Shown: positions 10,553 through 20,019, numbered from the stretch's first letter. The stretch: DNA of 64,000 bases from Bacteroidales bacterium (GCA_024398125.1 JAKSJO010000001.1:1-64000), one strand, 5' to 3'. Translations and numbers: made by a program. The notes: generated by a model from the letters alone, not told the origin.

Positions 10553-10585
10553 GCGCGCTCCTGACGGGGCGCGCTTTTGTCTTTT
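10553..10585 (+). terminator. Rho-independent terminator after pair 2
   Basis: A 9-bp stem (GCGCGCTCC against GGGGCGCGC) with loop TGAC is followed by TTTTGTCTTTT. It matches the terminator after pair 1 in position and core sequence (both read CAATGGCGCG into the stem), differing in the loop. Confidence 0.9.
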
Positions 10586-10611
10586 GTGGATGGACATGTA
10601 TTGTTTTTTCG

Positions 10612-10620
10612 TATCTTTGC
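10612..10620 (+). promoter_or_regulatory. -7 promoter element (TATCTTTGC) for the nhaC-like gene
   Basis: Exact match to the Bacteroidota TAnnTTTGC element, 15 bases before the ATG. The best TTTG upstream (10583-10586) is 25 bases away, longer than the usual 19-21, so the -33 element is uncertain. The predicted leader is only about 10 bases. Confidence 0.6.
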
Positions 10621-10635
10621 CCTGTTACGGACTTA

Positions 10636-12105
10636 ATGATGGAAAAAACGAAAAGAATCCCCCTCTGGCTTGCACTTATTCCTGTATTGGTGCTTGTCTT
10701 CCTTATCATCTTCAACGTCACATGGCTTGACGACGATCCTCTTGCGGGAGCAAATCAGCTTGCCCTGCTGCTCTCCAGCGCAATCGCCTCGGCTCTAGCG
10801 GTCGCCTATGGGACAAAGTTCCAGACCCTGATCGACGGCGTCATAAAGACATTCTCCGTAAGCGCAATTTCTATCGTCGTCCTCCTGTGCATCGGAATGA
10901 TCGCCGGAACATGGATGCTCTCGGGAGTCATCCCCGCCTTCATCTACTATGGCCTGTTCATTCTGCGTCCTGAGTATTTCCTGCCTGCGGCCATGATCAT
11001 TTCCGCAATCGTTTCCGTTGCGACGGGCAGTTCCTGGACAACCATTGCCACCATCGGAGTCGCCATGCTGGCCATCGGCAGCGCGATGGGCATCAATCCT
11101 GCCATAAGTGCCGGTGCCATCATTTCAGGAGCCTATTTCGGAGACAAGCTTTCACCGCTCAGCGATACTACCATCCTTGCATCATCGACTGCGGGCATCG
11201 ACATCTTCGACCACATCAAGTATATGATGCGCACTACGGTGCCGACCTTCATAATCGCATTGACCATATTCACCGCCATGTCCATCTTCGGGGGAGTGAG
11301 TGAAGGTGATACGGCCAACGTGGCAGCCATCCAGGCCTCGCTTGACTCGCTTTTCAATCTCAGTCCGTTTGTATTCATCGTTCCGATACTCGTCGGATTC
11401 ATGGTGTACAAGAAGGTACATTCGCTTCCAACGCTGCTTGGCGCATCGATCATCGCCATGGTTGCGGCAATCATCCTCCAGCCGGAGCATGTCGGACGCA
11501 TCGCCACCAGCCTTACCAAGACAGGGGAGGCAGGCTTCCTCGAAAAACTGATCGTGCTCTTCCGTGCCGCGTATGGCGAGATATCCGTAAATACAGGCGA
11601 CGAAGCTGTTGACTCGCTTGTTTCTACAGGAGGTATGCGCGGTATGCTGGATACAGTATGGCTCATCATCATGGCAATGGTGTTCGGCGGCGTCATGGAC
11701 GCGTCAGGCTTCATCCACCGTATAACTGAGGCCATCGTGAGCAAGGTCCAGACAACAGGCTCAACCATTGTCGCGATGGTGCTCTCATGCGTACTTCTCA
11801 ACATGTCCACTGCGGACCAGTATGTCACGATCGTTCTTTCAGGAAAGATGTACTCCCAGGCCTTCCGTCGCCGCGGCATAGCTCCGGAGGTCCTCAGCCG
11901 TACCATGGAAGATGCTGGAACTGTGACATCAGTGCTTATTCCATGGAATTCCTGCGGTGCGACCCAGGCAGCCGTCCTCGGTGTGCCGACCCTCGTCTAT
12001 CTTCCTTTCACATTCTTCTGCATTCTCAGCCCGATAGTCGCCATTACCTGTGCGTTGACCGGTTGGGGAATAAAGAAAACGGCTCCGGAAGCCCCTAAGG
12101 CCTGA
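10636..12105 (+). CDS. nhaC: NhaC-family Na+/H+ antiporter
   Basis: Inner-membrane antiporter expected to exchange sodium, or another monovalent cation or acid, against protons. The protein is 489 residues and hydrophobic throughout, with 11-12 likely membrane helices. It carries NhaC-family stretches such as ATGSSWTTIATIGVAM, ISGAYFGDKLSPLSDTTILASS and the late VLIPWNSCGATQA motif. Two consecutive ATGs (10636 and 10639) are possible starts. It has its own promoter element and stands between SusC/SusD pairs 2 and 3, with no sign of co-transcription with either. NhaC family membership is clear; the transported ion is inferred. Confidence 0.9.
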   Translation: MMEKTKRIPLWLALIPVLVLVFLIIFNVTWLDDDPLAGANQLALLLSSAIASALAVAYGTKFQTLIDGVIKTFSVSAISIVVLLCIGMIAGTWMLSGVIPAFIYYGLFILRPEYFLPAAMIISAIVSVATGSSWTTIATIGVAMLAIGSAMGINPAISAGAIISGAYFGDKLSPLSDTTILASSTAGIDIFDHIKYMMRTTVPTFIIALTIFTAMSIFGGVSEGDTANVAAIQASLDSLFNLSPFVFIVPILVGFMVYKKVHSLPTLLGASIIAMVAAIILQPEHVGRIATSLTKTGEAGFLEKLIVLFRAAYGEISVNTGDEAVDSLVSTGGMRGMLDTVWLIIMAMVFGGVMDASGFIHRITEAIVSKVQTTGSTIVAMVLSCVLLNMSTADQYVTIVLSGKMYSQAFRRRGIAPEVLSRTMEDAGTVTSVLIPWNSCGATQAAVLGVPTLVYLPFTFFCILSPIVAITCALTGWGIKKTAPEAPKA

Positions 12106-12134
12106 CTAATACTATCGTAAATAGTGCAGATTTT

Positions 12135-12167
12135 TTTGTTTTTGTGCCAAAATCGTTTTAATTTCGC
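12135..12167 (+). promoter_or_regulatory. Promoter for SusC/SusD pair 3
   Basis: TTTG at 12135-12138, a 20-base spacer, then TAATTTCGC at 12159-12167, which is the Bacteroidota housekeeping layout with one mismatch in the -7 element. It lies 49 bases before the SusC start. A weak 5-bp hairpin (ACTAT/ATAGT, 12111-12125) with a T-run just upstream may end the preceding nhaC transcript. Confidence 0.65.
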
Positions 12168-12216
12168 TTATTAAGACTATATAACCCGACATATACCTAA
12201 TTTTTTATATTAACAA

Positions 12217-15200
12217 ATGAAACAACTGTTTACCAAAATTGCGTTGTCAGTACTATTGGTGCTGTCAGCTGCTTTTGCGCTTAACGCGCAGAACGTTGCG
12301 ATTTCAGGTACCGTTACAGACCAGGCTGGTCCTGTTATCGGTGCAGCAGTAATGATTCCGGGAACCACCATCGGTGCTACCACCGATCTGGACGGTCATT
12401 ACACCCTGAATGCCCCTAAGGGCGCTACTGTAGCCGTTTCTTCAATCGGTTACAAGACCGAGACCTTCGTCGTTGGCGATGCAAAGGTCTATGACGTAGT
12501 CCTTCTCGAGGATACCGAAATGATCGAGGAGACCGTCGTTATCGGTTACGGCGTCCAGAAGAAGTCAGACGTTACCGGTGCTGTGGCATCAGTACGTGGA
12601 CAGGACCTCGAAAACCGTTCAACCTCAGACGCTGCCAATGCCCTCATGGGTAAGGCTGCCGGTGTCCAGATCATCAACTCATCAGGTGCTCCTGGTGCTG
12701 GCTCTGAGATCCGCGTCCGTGGTTACTCTTCTAACTCAGGTAACATTGGACCTCTCCTTATCGTCGATGGTCTCCAGGTGGACAACATCCAGTACCTCGA
12801 TCCTGAAATGATCGAGTCAATGGAGGTCCTCAAGGATGCAGCTTCTGCAGCTATCTACGGTGCACAGGCAGGTAACGGTGTCGTTCTCATCACCACCAAG
12901 ACCGGTGCAAGTGCCAACAGGGGCGACGGTAGAATCTTCTACAACAACCAGTTCTCACTCTCAAGCCTTTCACGCAAGCTCGATATCATGAACGCTCAGG
13001 AGTATATCGCTTTCGGTAAGGATTTCGGCTGGCTTTCTGACAAGATGCTCGAGAGCATCAACTACAAGGATACCGACGTAGATTGGGGTGCAGAAGTATT
13101 CGAGCCTACTTGGAACTCACGTCACACCGTAGGTTTCCAGGGTGGTAACGACAGAGCTAACCTCTTCGTTTCTATCAACAACGTTGACAACAACGGTATC
13201 TTCGCTGGTGACAAGGACCTCTACAAGCGTCTCTCACTCCAGGTGAACGCTGACTACAAGATCAAGAAGTGGTTCACCATCAGCACCAACAACTCAATCG
13301 AGAAGTGGAGCACCAAGTCAGTTTCACAGCACTCTGACAACGGTTCCGCTCTCCTCGCTGCCATCACCTCATCACCTCTCGAGCCAGCTCGCGTAGACTA
13401 TGATGGTCTTACCCTCGAAATGAAGGCTGCCCTCGACAAGTACAATGCAGGTACCGGCACCCAGACTGTCCTCAAGGATCCTGAGACCGGTCTCTACTGG
13501 TCACTCAGCCGTCTTGGTGAGACTCAGTCAGGTAACCCATTCATCCGTCGTGATGCATCTGATGATTCAAGTCAGGGTATCAACATCCGTGGTACCCTCG
13601 CTGCAAACATTACCCTTATGAAGGGTCTCGTGTTCACTTCACGCTTCGGTTACCGTATCAACCAGTCAAGCTCACACTCTTACCAGGCACCTTATTATGC
13701 ATCAAGCTTCGTGCAGGCTACCAACTATAACCTCTCAGCTTCTGCAAACACCGGTACCTACTATCAGTGGGAGAACTTCGCAAACTACAACAAGACCATC
13801 GCCAAGAAGCACCAGATCGGCCTCATGGCAGGTATGTCTTACATCGAGAATGCAACAGATAACGTTTCAGCTTCTGCAAACGGTGCAAGCATTCTCAAGA
13901 ACACCGCTCCTAACTTCCGTTATCTGAACTACATCCTTTCAGATACCTCAGTTGCAAAGACCGTAAGCAACGCTCCTGGTCTCTCTACCAGCATGGCATA
14001 CTTCGGCCGTATCAACTACAGCTACGACAACCGTTATAACTTCCAGGCTAACTTCCGTGCTGACGCATTCGACTCATCGAAGCTTTCTAAGCAGAACCGT
14101 TGGGGTTACTTCCCTTCATTCTCTGCAGGTTGGACCATCAGCAACGAGTCTTGGTTCAAGGATAACGTTAACCGTGAGCTCGTCAACATGTTGAAGATCC
14201 GTGCTTCTTGGGGACGTAACGGTAACGTAAACGTTCTTAGAAACTATCCTTACGATACTACCATCGACTACGGTGGATCATGGTATCAGTTCAGCGGTTC
14301 TTCATCTTCAGTATCTCTTGGTGCAAAGCCTTCAGGTCTTGCTAACCCTAACCTCAAGTGGGAGACCTCTAACCAGCTCGACCTCGGTGTTGACGCACGT
14401 TTCCTCAACAACAGACTCTCTGCTGCTGTTGACTACTTCCGCAAGACTACCGACGACCTTCTCGTGAACATTACTCCTTCAGCTGCTATCGGTGTGTCTT
14501 CAACCACCATCAACGCTGGTTCAGTACTCAACAGCGGACTCGAGCTTGAGCTCTCTTGGAAGGACCAGATCGGTGACTTCTCATACGCAGTTTCAGGCAA
14601 CTTCTCATCACTCCACAACGAGGTTACCTACCTTGATCCAACCATCAGCCGTATCTCTGGTACCGGTCCTCAGGGTTCTACCCTCCGTACCTACTTCGAG
14701 CAGGGCTACCCAATCTGGTACATGCGCGGTTACAAGGCTATCGGCATCGACAAGGCTACCGGTGAGCCAATCTTCGAGGATCTCGACGGTGAGGAAGGTA
14801 TCAATGCGGCAGATATGCAGATGGTAGGTAGCGGTATTCCTGACTATACTTTCGGTCTTACCATCAACCTCGCTTACAAGAACTGGGATCTTACCGTATT
14901 CGGTACCGGTGTAGCAGGCAACGTAATCTTCCCTTCATCATGGCGTACCGACCGTCCACACTGTAACACCTACAGCTGGTATTGGCAGAACTCTTGGAAG
15001 AAGGATGGAAGCAATCCTAACCCTAAGTTCCCTGGAACCGAGTACTGGAACCAGGATACCTTCTCATCAACCCTCAACCTCTTCGACGGTTCATACTTCA
15101 AGATCAAGCAGATCCAGCTCGGATACAACCTGCCATCAAGCCTCCTCAAGAAGGCTTCTATCAGCGGTCTCCGTCTCTATACCTCACTTGAGAACTTCTT

Positions 15201-15330
15201 CTGCTTTAGCAAGTACCCTGGTCTTGATCCAGAGACTGCATCTTCAGGCTCTGCTTCATCAAACGGTATCGATATGGGTTCATACCCTACTGCAAAGCAG
15301 TTCATCCTCGGTCTCAACCTTTCATTCTAA
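12217..15330 (+). CDS. SusC-type TonB-dependent outer-membrane receptor (pair 3)
   Basis: Third SusC-like importer, 1037 residues. The signal peptide (MKQLFTKIAL..., ending LNAQ) and regulatory-like domain (ISGTVTDQAGPVIGAAVMI) differ from pairs 1 and 2, but VVIGYGVQKKSDVTG, the plug (IRVRGYSSNSGNIGP) and the mid-barrel segment FRADAFDSSKLSKQNRWGYF are conserved. The barrel ends in LGLNLSF. It is more distant than pairs 1 and 2 are from each other, so it is probably an older duplication. It has its own promoter and is followed 18 bases later by its SusD. No carbohydrate-active enzyme is linked. Confidence 0.95.
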   Translation: MKQLFTKIALSVLLVLSAAFALNAQNVAISGTVTDQAGPVIGAAVMIPGTTIGATTDLDGHYTLNAPKGATVAVSSIGYKTETFVVGDAKVYDVVLLEDTEMIEETVVIGYGVQKKSDVTGAVASVRGQDLENRSTSDAANALMGKAAGVQIINSSGAPGAGSEIRVRGYSSNSGNIGPLLIVDGLQVDNIQYLDPEMIESMEVLKDAASAAIYGAQAGNGVVLITTKTGASANRGDGRIFYNNQFSLSSLSRKLDIMNAQEYIAFGKDFGWLSDKMLESINYKDTDVDWGAEVFEPTWNSRHTVGFQGGNDRANLFVSINNVDNNGIFAGDKDLYKRLSLQVNADYKIKKWFTISTNNSIEKWSTKSVSQHSDNGSALLAAITSSPLEPARVDYDGLTLEMKAALDKYNAGTGTQTVLKDPETGLYWSLSRLGETQSGNPFIRRDASDDSSQGINIRGTLAANITLMKGLVFTSRFGYRINQSSSHSYQAPYYASSFVQATNYNLSASANTGTYYQWENFANYNKTIAKKHQIGLMAGMSYIENATDNVSASANGASILKNTAPNFRYLNYILSDTSVAKTVSNAPGLSTSMAYFGRINYSYDNRYNFQANFRADAFDSSKLSKQNRWGYFPSFSAGWTISNESWFKDNVNRELVNMLKIRASWGRNGNVNVLRNYPYDTTIDYGGSWYQFSGSSSSVSLGAKPSGLANPNLKWETSNQLDLGVDARFLNNRLSAAVDYFRKTTDDLLVNITPSAAIGVSSTTINAGSVLNSGLELELSWKDQIGDFSYAVSGNFSSLHNEVTYLDPTISRISGTGPQGSTLRTYFEQGYPIWYMRGYKAIGIDKATGEPIFEDLDGEEGINAADMQMVGSGIPDYTFGLTINLAYKNWDLTVFGTGVAGNVIFPSSWRTDRPHCNTYSWYWQNSWKKDGSNPNPKFPGTEYWNQDTFSSTLNLFDGSYFKIKQIQLGYNLPSSLLKKASISGLRLYTSLENFFCFSKYPGLDPETASSGSASSNGIDMGSYPTAKQFILGLNLSF

Positions 15331-15348
15331 TTCAACGGATCGTTTAAT

Positions 15349-17061
15349 ATGAAAAAGATATTTATTCCTCTCGCCCTCGGTCTCCTTTTCGTAGGCTGTA
15401 GCCAGGATCGTCTTGATATCCCACAGAAGGGTGTCATTTCAATTGACGACTTCTATCAGACCCCTGAGGACGCACAGATGGCACTCACAGCTGCATACGA
15501 TGCGATTGCAACCAACTATGTGGCTCCTCTCTACAACGACAATATCATCTACGCTCTGTGGAACTACCCGGGAGACGATATGTACTCTGCAGGTAACAAC
15601 AAGACCGATAACGTAGGTGAGAACGAGCTCAACGCTCTCCGTTTCCCTGTAAACAACGGTCTTATCAACTCAGGTTACAGCGGATTCTTCAGATCAGTTT
15701 ACGCAGCTAACCTCGTTATCTCCAAGTTCAAGGAGAGCAACGATGCTTCAATCAAGAAGGTTGTTGCCGAGGCTAAGGTTCTCCGCGCACTTTCTTATCT
15801 CCAGCTCGCAATCGGTTGGGGTACCCCTCCAATCGTAGATGAGCCTCTCGCAGCTACCGACAAGCCAACCAACGCTGAGTCACAGACTGCAGTTCTCGAC
15901 TTCATCATCAACAGCATCGACGACGCTACTCTCGCACTCGTTGACGAGCGCAAGAGCCCTCAGGACGAGGACGGCGCTTACAAGGCTACCCGTGGTCTCG
16001 GTTACACCATCAGAGCTAAGGCTAAGATGTGGAAGGGTGACTATGCAGGTGCAAAGTCAGACCTCGAGAAGGTCATCAACAGCGGCAAGTATGAGCTCGT
16101 TCCTGCAGCTGATCTTGAGAACCTCTTCCATGTATCCGGTGACGGTGCTCCAGAGTGGGTATTCCAGCTTAACCTCGTTTACGATCCATCTGTATCAGGT
16201 TACACCAGCCACTCTACTGCTAACATGCCATGGCTTTGGAACTGGCGTCAGGAGGCGGTTTACCATCCAGACGGTGTAGACTCTCCTATGAAGTCTACCG
16301 CTCAGGGTTGGGGATGCTGCAACCCTTCAAAGAAGTTCGCTGAGGCTCTCATCGAGAACGATGGTCTCGAGTCTGCACGCCGCAAGGCTTGGATCAAGAC
16401 CTATGATGAGGTTCTTTACGAAATGCCTTACTCTACCGATGACAAGAATGGTGGTTTCACCCCTGGCAAGACCGACTTCAAGGAGACCGATCCTCTCCGT
16501 GGTATCAAGCGTGCTGCAGGTATCTATGGTCACGCAGGTTACTTCATGTGGAAGGTTAACATCCAGAAGCAGGATCTCGCTTCTAATAACGCCCGCATGC
16601 AGAACATCCGTATCTTCCGCTACGCTGAGGTTCTCCTCATGTATGCTGAGTGCTGTGCACAGACCGGTACCGATCTCGCCAAGGGTCTTGAGGTTCTCAA
16701 CTCTATCCAGAAGCGTGCTGGTTCAAAGACCATCTCTGATCAGCTTACTCTCGCTGCTGTAAAGAAGGAGAAGATGCTCGAGATGTGGCTTGAGGGTTGC
16801 CGTTTCCAGGACCTCATCCGTTGGGGCGACACCGACGAGCTTGCAAACAATGGTAAGTACTATCCTTCATTCACCGACGAGAAGGCTCTCGGTATCTCTG
16901 ACAAGCACATCGCTGTTCTTGATGAGTCTGACGCTAACTGGTGCGAGCAGCTCTACAAGGAGGTTGGTTTCAAGAAGGGTAAGCATGAACTCTTCCCATT
17001 CCCATTCGCTGAGCTCGCTGTTAACCCTAACATCAAGCAGAACCCTGGTTACGGCGAGTAA
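15349..17061 (+). CDS. SusD/RagB-type surface lipoprotein (pair 3)
   Basis: Substrate-binding lipoprotein of the third pair. The lipobox Cys is at residue 17 (GLLFVGC). Family motifs are DRLDIPQKGVISIDDFY, FRYAEVLLMYAECCAQTG, EMWLEGCRFQDLIRWGD and GKHELFPFPFAEL. At 570 residues it is about 30 shorter than the other two. It contains a central aromatic segment (MPWLWNWRQEAVYHPDG) absent from the other pairs, which fits a different ligand. A strong bidirectional terminator follows. Confidence 0.94.
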   Translation: MKKIFIPLALGLLFVGCSQDRLDIPQKGVISIDDFYQTPEDAQMALTAAYDAIATNYVAPLYNDNIIYALWNYPGDDMYSAGNNKTDNVGENELNALRFPVNNGLINSGYSGFFRSVYAANLVISKFKESNDASIKKVVAEAKVLRALSYLQLAIGWGTPPIVDEPLAATDKPTNAESQTAVLDFIINSIDDATLALVDERKSPQDEDGAYKATRGLGYTIRAKAKMWKGDYAGAKSDLEKVINSGKYELVPAADLENLFHVSGDGAPEWVFQLNLVYDPSVSGYTSHSTANMPWLWNWRQEAVYHPDGVDSPMKSTAQGWGCCNPSKKFAEALIENDGLESARRKAWIKTYDEVLYEMPYSTDDKNGGFTPGKTDFKETDPLRGIKRAAGIYGHAGYFMWKVNIQKQDLASNNARMQNIRIFRYAEVLLMYAECCAQTGTDLAKGLEVLNSIQKRAGSKTISDQLTLAAVKKEKMLEMWLEGCRFQDLIRWGDTDELANNGKYYPSFTDEKALGISDKHIAVLDESDANWCEQLYKEVGFKKGKHELFPFPFAELAVNPNIKQNPGYGE

Positions 17062-17084
17062 TCGTTAACCAAGTACTAAATAAG

Positions 17085-17115
17085 AAGGCTGGCCGATTGG
17101 CCAGCCTTTATTTTA
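17085..17115. terminator. Bidirectional terminator between SusD pair 3 and the minus-strand lipoprotein gene
   Basis: A perfect 10-bp stem, AAGGCTGGCC/GGCCAGCCTT, with a GATT loop, followed on the plus strand by TATTTTATT. It sits between two convergent genes. The minus-strand gene ends at 17113, inside the tail, so it may serve both. Confidence 0.85.
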
Positions 17116-18576
17116 TTCTGAAGTGAAAACCTCACTTTCCGAGTCGTACATCCTCTTGGAATCCTTTACGCTGATCCCGACTGATGCCTTTCCAAGATCG
17201 GTTACATTGAAAGACTTGAGATTGTTGTCATAGAATCTTGTCGATTTCTGTGGCAAGAGGAATGGCTTGCTCGGATTTCCGTTCTCATCGATGTGGCAGA
17301 AGTACGCCTTGCTGTACTGCCCGTCGCCACGCTTGCTTGCAAAGACGAACCAGCGGCTGTCTGACGACCAGCTGTGGTATGTGTCGGAGCGGTCACCCTT
17401 GATTGCGTCCAGGGTATTGATTTCTCCGGAACGGAGATCTATCATCTGGAGCCCCGCTTCATCGTGATTGATAGGGAATGTTCCGTAATCGGCGACCGAG
17501 AACATCAGCCACCTGCCGTCAGGAGAAGCTTTGGGATGGCATACGGAAGCGTTGTGCTCGTTTGCGTTGAAAAGTGTATCGACCTTTTCGCTGATTCTTC
17601 CCGTAGAAGCGTCAAAGTCTGCCCCCACAAGATGGTACTTGAGATTCTCGATGTCCTTTGGAATGCTTACGGTATCAGCTACGCAATAGTATACTGTATT
17701 TCCATCGGCAGAGAAGCATGGGAAAGTCTCGAAAGCGTCAGCGCGGGCGACGTGAGCCTCGTTGATCATCACGTTCCTGTCGAAGTCCGCCACTGTAAGG
17801 TCAGATGCCGTGTCGTAGACTTCCGTGCGGCCTCCGCTTGCCGAGTGGAGACCAGGAATGATGATGTTGGTGGAGAATACTCCGAATCGTCCGGATGGGT
17901 GAATGTCGCCGTAGACTGTGCCCGAGAGCATGCCGTCAGACTTGAGGGTCAGCTTCCTCAACTTGCCGTCGCGGTTGAGGATTGCGCCGCCTTTCGGGCC
18001 ACGGATGTAGAACATCGACAGGTCTCCGCGCTGCTGTCCGTGGATGTGGCAGTTCATGCAGGAATTGTCTGTGTGCTGGTGGTCGCAGATCGAACTGACC
18101 TCGAAATTCTCGATACAGCGCTCCTGGATGATGACTTCGTTCCACATCTGGAACGCAGGCTCGATGAGGCGGTAGGTGAGGTATGGGTCGATACTGTCCT
18201 CACTGACGAAGATTGACCAGCTGTCCTCTATGTCCTGGCCATTCACATTGACACGAGTCTTGACTTCGATGGTCTTCCCGGCTGCCTCGGCAACGAACTT
18301 CTTCCATGCCTTGAGCTTCCATGTCACGTCCAGGCCTTTTATCTTTACCTCCTTCCCGTCTATCGAGAACGTCGTGACTGCCTTTCTGGCCCCGTCCATG
18401 GCGTATCTGTAGTTGAGCGGGGCGATGTTTGCCGGTATGGTCACCTCCTTGTAATCAGGGTATGTGATGACAGGGCCTGCGCTTCCGCCAAGAGAGGGGA
18501 GAGCGCCCTTGCATCCAATCAGTGCCGAACCTGCCAGAGCCATGGCCGCCAGCTTGCATATATATCTGCTGTTCAT
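17113..18576 (-). CDS. Lipoprotein with CxxCH motif and TolB-like beta-propeller repeats
   Basis: Exported lipoprotein of 487 residues: lipobox LIGC with Cys 22, then a beta-sandwich-like N-terminal part, a CMNCH motif at residues 173-177 in a His/Cys-rich stretch (CDHQHTDNSCMNCHIHGQ), then repeats of the PD40/WD40-like type (HPSGRFGVFS, FSADGNTVYYC, ASPDGRWLMFS, SSDSRWFVFAS). CxxCH is the c-type haem attachment motif, but a single motif with extra nearby Cys and His could also bind a metal. TolB-like propellers usually bind proteins or glycans. The gene follows a membrane protein gene with a 3-base gap and is surely co-transcribed with it. Specific function unknown. Confidence 0.75.
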   Translation of the reverse strand: MNSRYICKLAAMALAGSALIGCKGALPSLGGSAGPVITYPDYKEVTIPANIAPLNYRYAMDGARKAVTTFSIDGKEVKIKGLDVTWKLKAWKKFVAEAAGKTIEVKTRVNVNGQDIEDSWSIFVSEDSIDPYLTYRLIEPAFQMWNEVIIQERCIENFEVSSICDHQHTDNSCMNCHIHGQQRGDLSMFYIRGPKGGAILNRDGKLRKLTLKSDGMLSGTVYGDIHPSGRFGVFSTNIIIPGLHSASGGRTEVYDTASDLTVADFDRNVMINEAHVARADAFETFPCFSADGNTVYYCVADTVSIPKDIENLKYHLVGADFDASTGRISEKVDTLFNANEHNASVCHPKASPDGRWLMFSVADYGTFPINHDEAGLQMIDLRSGEINTLDAIKGDRSDTYHSWSSDSRWFVFASKRGDGQYSKAYFCHIDENGNPSKPFLLPQKSTRFYDNNLKSFNVTDLGKASVGISVKDSKRMYDSESEVFTSE

Positions 18577-18579
18577 ACT

Positions 18580-19962
18580 CTATTTGTACATATAGTAATA
18601 CCAGTATGTATTCTTATACAATCCCGGATTGTTATAGAATCTGCCAAGCCTCTTGACAGTCTCCTGGCTGACGCCTTTGCTGAGAGCCGCGGCCTCGGAG
18701 TACTGGTTTTTCATGTTCAGCCATGTCGAGATGCCTTCCTCGAAAAGCCTGCCCTTGAGACCGTAGCTGGAATAATCCTCCATGAAGGTATCGACTTCGA
18801 AGCACAGAAGGTCGTAGGCAAGCAGGTACTCGCGTGCCAGGAAATTGTCCGGGTTGGCCTCGAGCACTGCCAGAAGCACTGGACGCATATCGTTGCTCGC
18901 GTAGACGAAGTCCCTGGTCGGGATGTTTTCATGACGTGCGTCGATCCATGCCTGCGCTTCAGTGTCAAGTTTCTCCACCATGAATCTCTTGGCCCAGCCG
19001 CGGTATCTGAGTGTCTTGCTGAGCATGTTGAGATGCTTGAGCGCGGCTGCATCCTCTCCGAGAATTAGATTGATTTCGGCCAGACGCTTGATGAACCTTG
19101 TTCCTGTATGCTTGACTGAAGCCTGCATCGCCACCATCGCGCTCTGTTCCGCAAGGGTCATGTCGCCGATCTGGTACCAGACCTCTCCAGCCATGCCGTT
19201 GTTGAACGCCGAAGTCTCCTCTGTGACCCAGAGGAACAGGCCGTTGGCGTGGTTCTGGGTGTAGTTGAAAAGCTCTTCAGCCAGGTCGCCCTTCTTGGCA
19301 TGGGCGAGGTTGTAGCAGAATGTCGCCTCGGTGAAATGAGGGTCCTTTCTTCCTATCTTCAGCACCTTGTCCCAGTCCTCACGCGCTGTATATACGTCCA
19401 TTCCGATAAGCGTGTCATAGTCGAAGTTCGGCGTGCTCCACAGGTCTCCGTAGTACTCTCTTGCGGGACTGCCCAGACTCCAGACACCGAACGCAAGGAG
19501 GATCGCGGCTGCAAGGCCTTTCAGCCAGTATTTCCTGAACTGGAGGGCGGCAAGGACGAGAAGCATGTAGCCGAGGACGACGATGGTGTACCTGGTTATG
19601 TACATGTTGCCGGTCTCGCGCATGAATGACCATGCGAAAATCGCGGCTGCCACTGCGAGCGAAGGCCACTGACCGATGAACTTGCGGCATATCTTGTATG
19701 CCGTGAAGCCGATAGCGGTAAGGATCAGCGCGATGATGGCCGGTCCGAGAACGGGGTATCCCAGAAACTGGTCAATGAAGTCTCCAAGGAAACTTCCCAG
19801 AAAACCATTGCCGCGATAGGTCTGCGAGATATAGCTGCCGTCGAACAGGAACAGCGTGAGCTGCTCTCTTCGCATCAGGTGGTATGGATAGGCGAACTGA
19901 AAGAAGCCGAAGGCCGACAGGAACGCTGCCGCCGCGGCTATATGTCCAATGAATCTCTTCAT
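18580..19962 (-). CDS. Polytopic membrane protein with C-terminal helical region (DUF6057-like)
   Basis: 460 residues. The first about 170 residues hold several membrane helices (FGFFQFAYP, VLGPAIIALILTAIGFTAY, LAVAAAIFAWSF, TIVVLGYMLLVLAAL, GLAAAILLAFGVWSLG), followed by a soluble helical tail resembling tetratricopeptide repeats (AREDWDKVLKIGRKDPHFTEATFCYNLA and AEINLILGEDAAALKHLNML). It is first in an operon with the CxxCH lipoprotein, 3 bases apart. The layout recalls the Bacteroidota family DUF6057 that I associate with TolB-like partners, but this is recalled, not tested. The promoter is at 20020-20050 on the minus strand. Confidence 0.7.
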   Translation of the reverse strand: MKRFIGHIAAAAAFLSAFGFFQFAYPYHLMRREQLTLFLFDGSYISQTYRGNGFLGSFLGDFIDQFLGYPVLGPAIIALILTAIGFTAYKICRKFIGQWPSLAVAAAIFAWSFMRETGNMYITRYTIVVLGYMLLVLAALQFRKYWLKGLAAAILLAFGVWSLGSPAREYYGDLWSTPNFDYDTLIGMDVYTAREDWDKVLKIGRKDPHFTEATFCYNLAHAKKGDLAEELFNYTQNHANGLFLWVTEETSAFNNGMAGEVWYQIGDMTLAEQSAMVAMQASVKHTGTRFIKRLAEINLILGEDAAALKHLNMLSKTLRYRGWAKRFMVEKLDTEAQAWIDARHENIPTRDFVYASNDMRPVLLAVLEANPDNFLAREYLLAYDLLCFEVDTFMEDYSSYGLKGRLFEEGISTWLNMKNQYSEAAALSKGVSQETVKRLGRFYNNPGLYKNTYWYYYMYK

Positions 19963-20019
19963 GTCTGCATGTAAGGGGTCAATGTAGTGCGGAGAGTCTG
20001 ACTCCTCGCACCATCCTTA

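Noticed and set aside
17374-18216. 280-codon plus-strand frame opposite the CxxCH lipoprotein
   Set aside because: Composition is that of a mirror frame; the minus-strand gene has a lipobox, CxxCH and propeller repeats.
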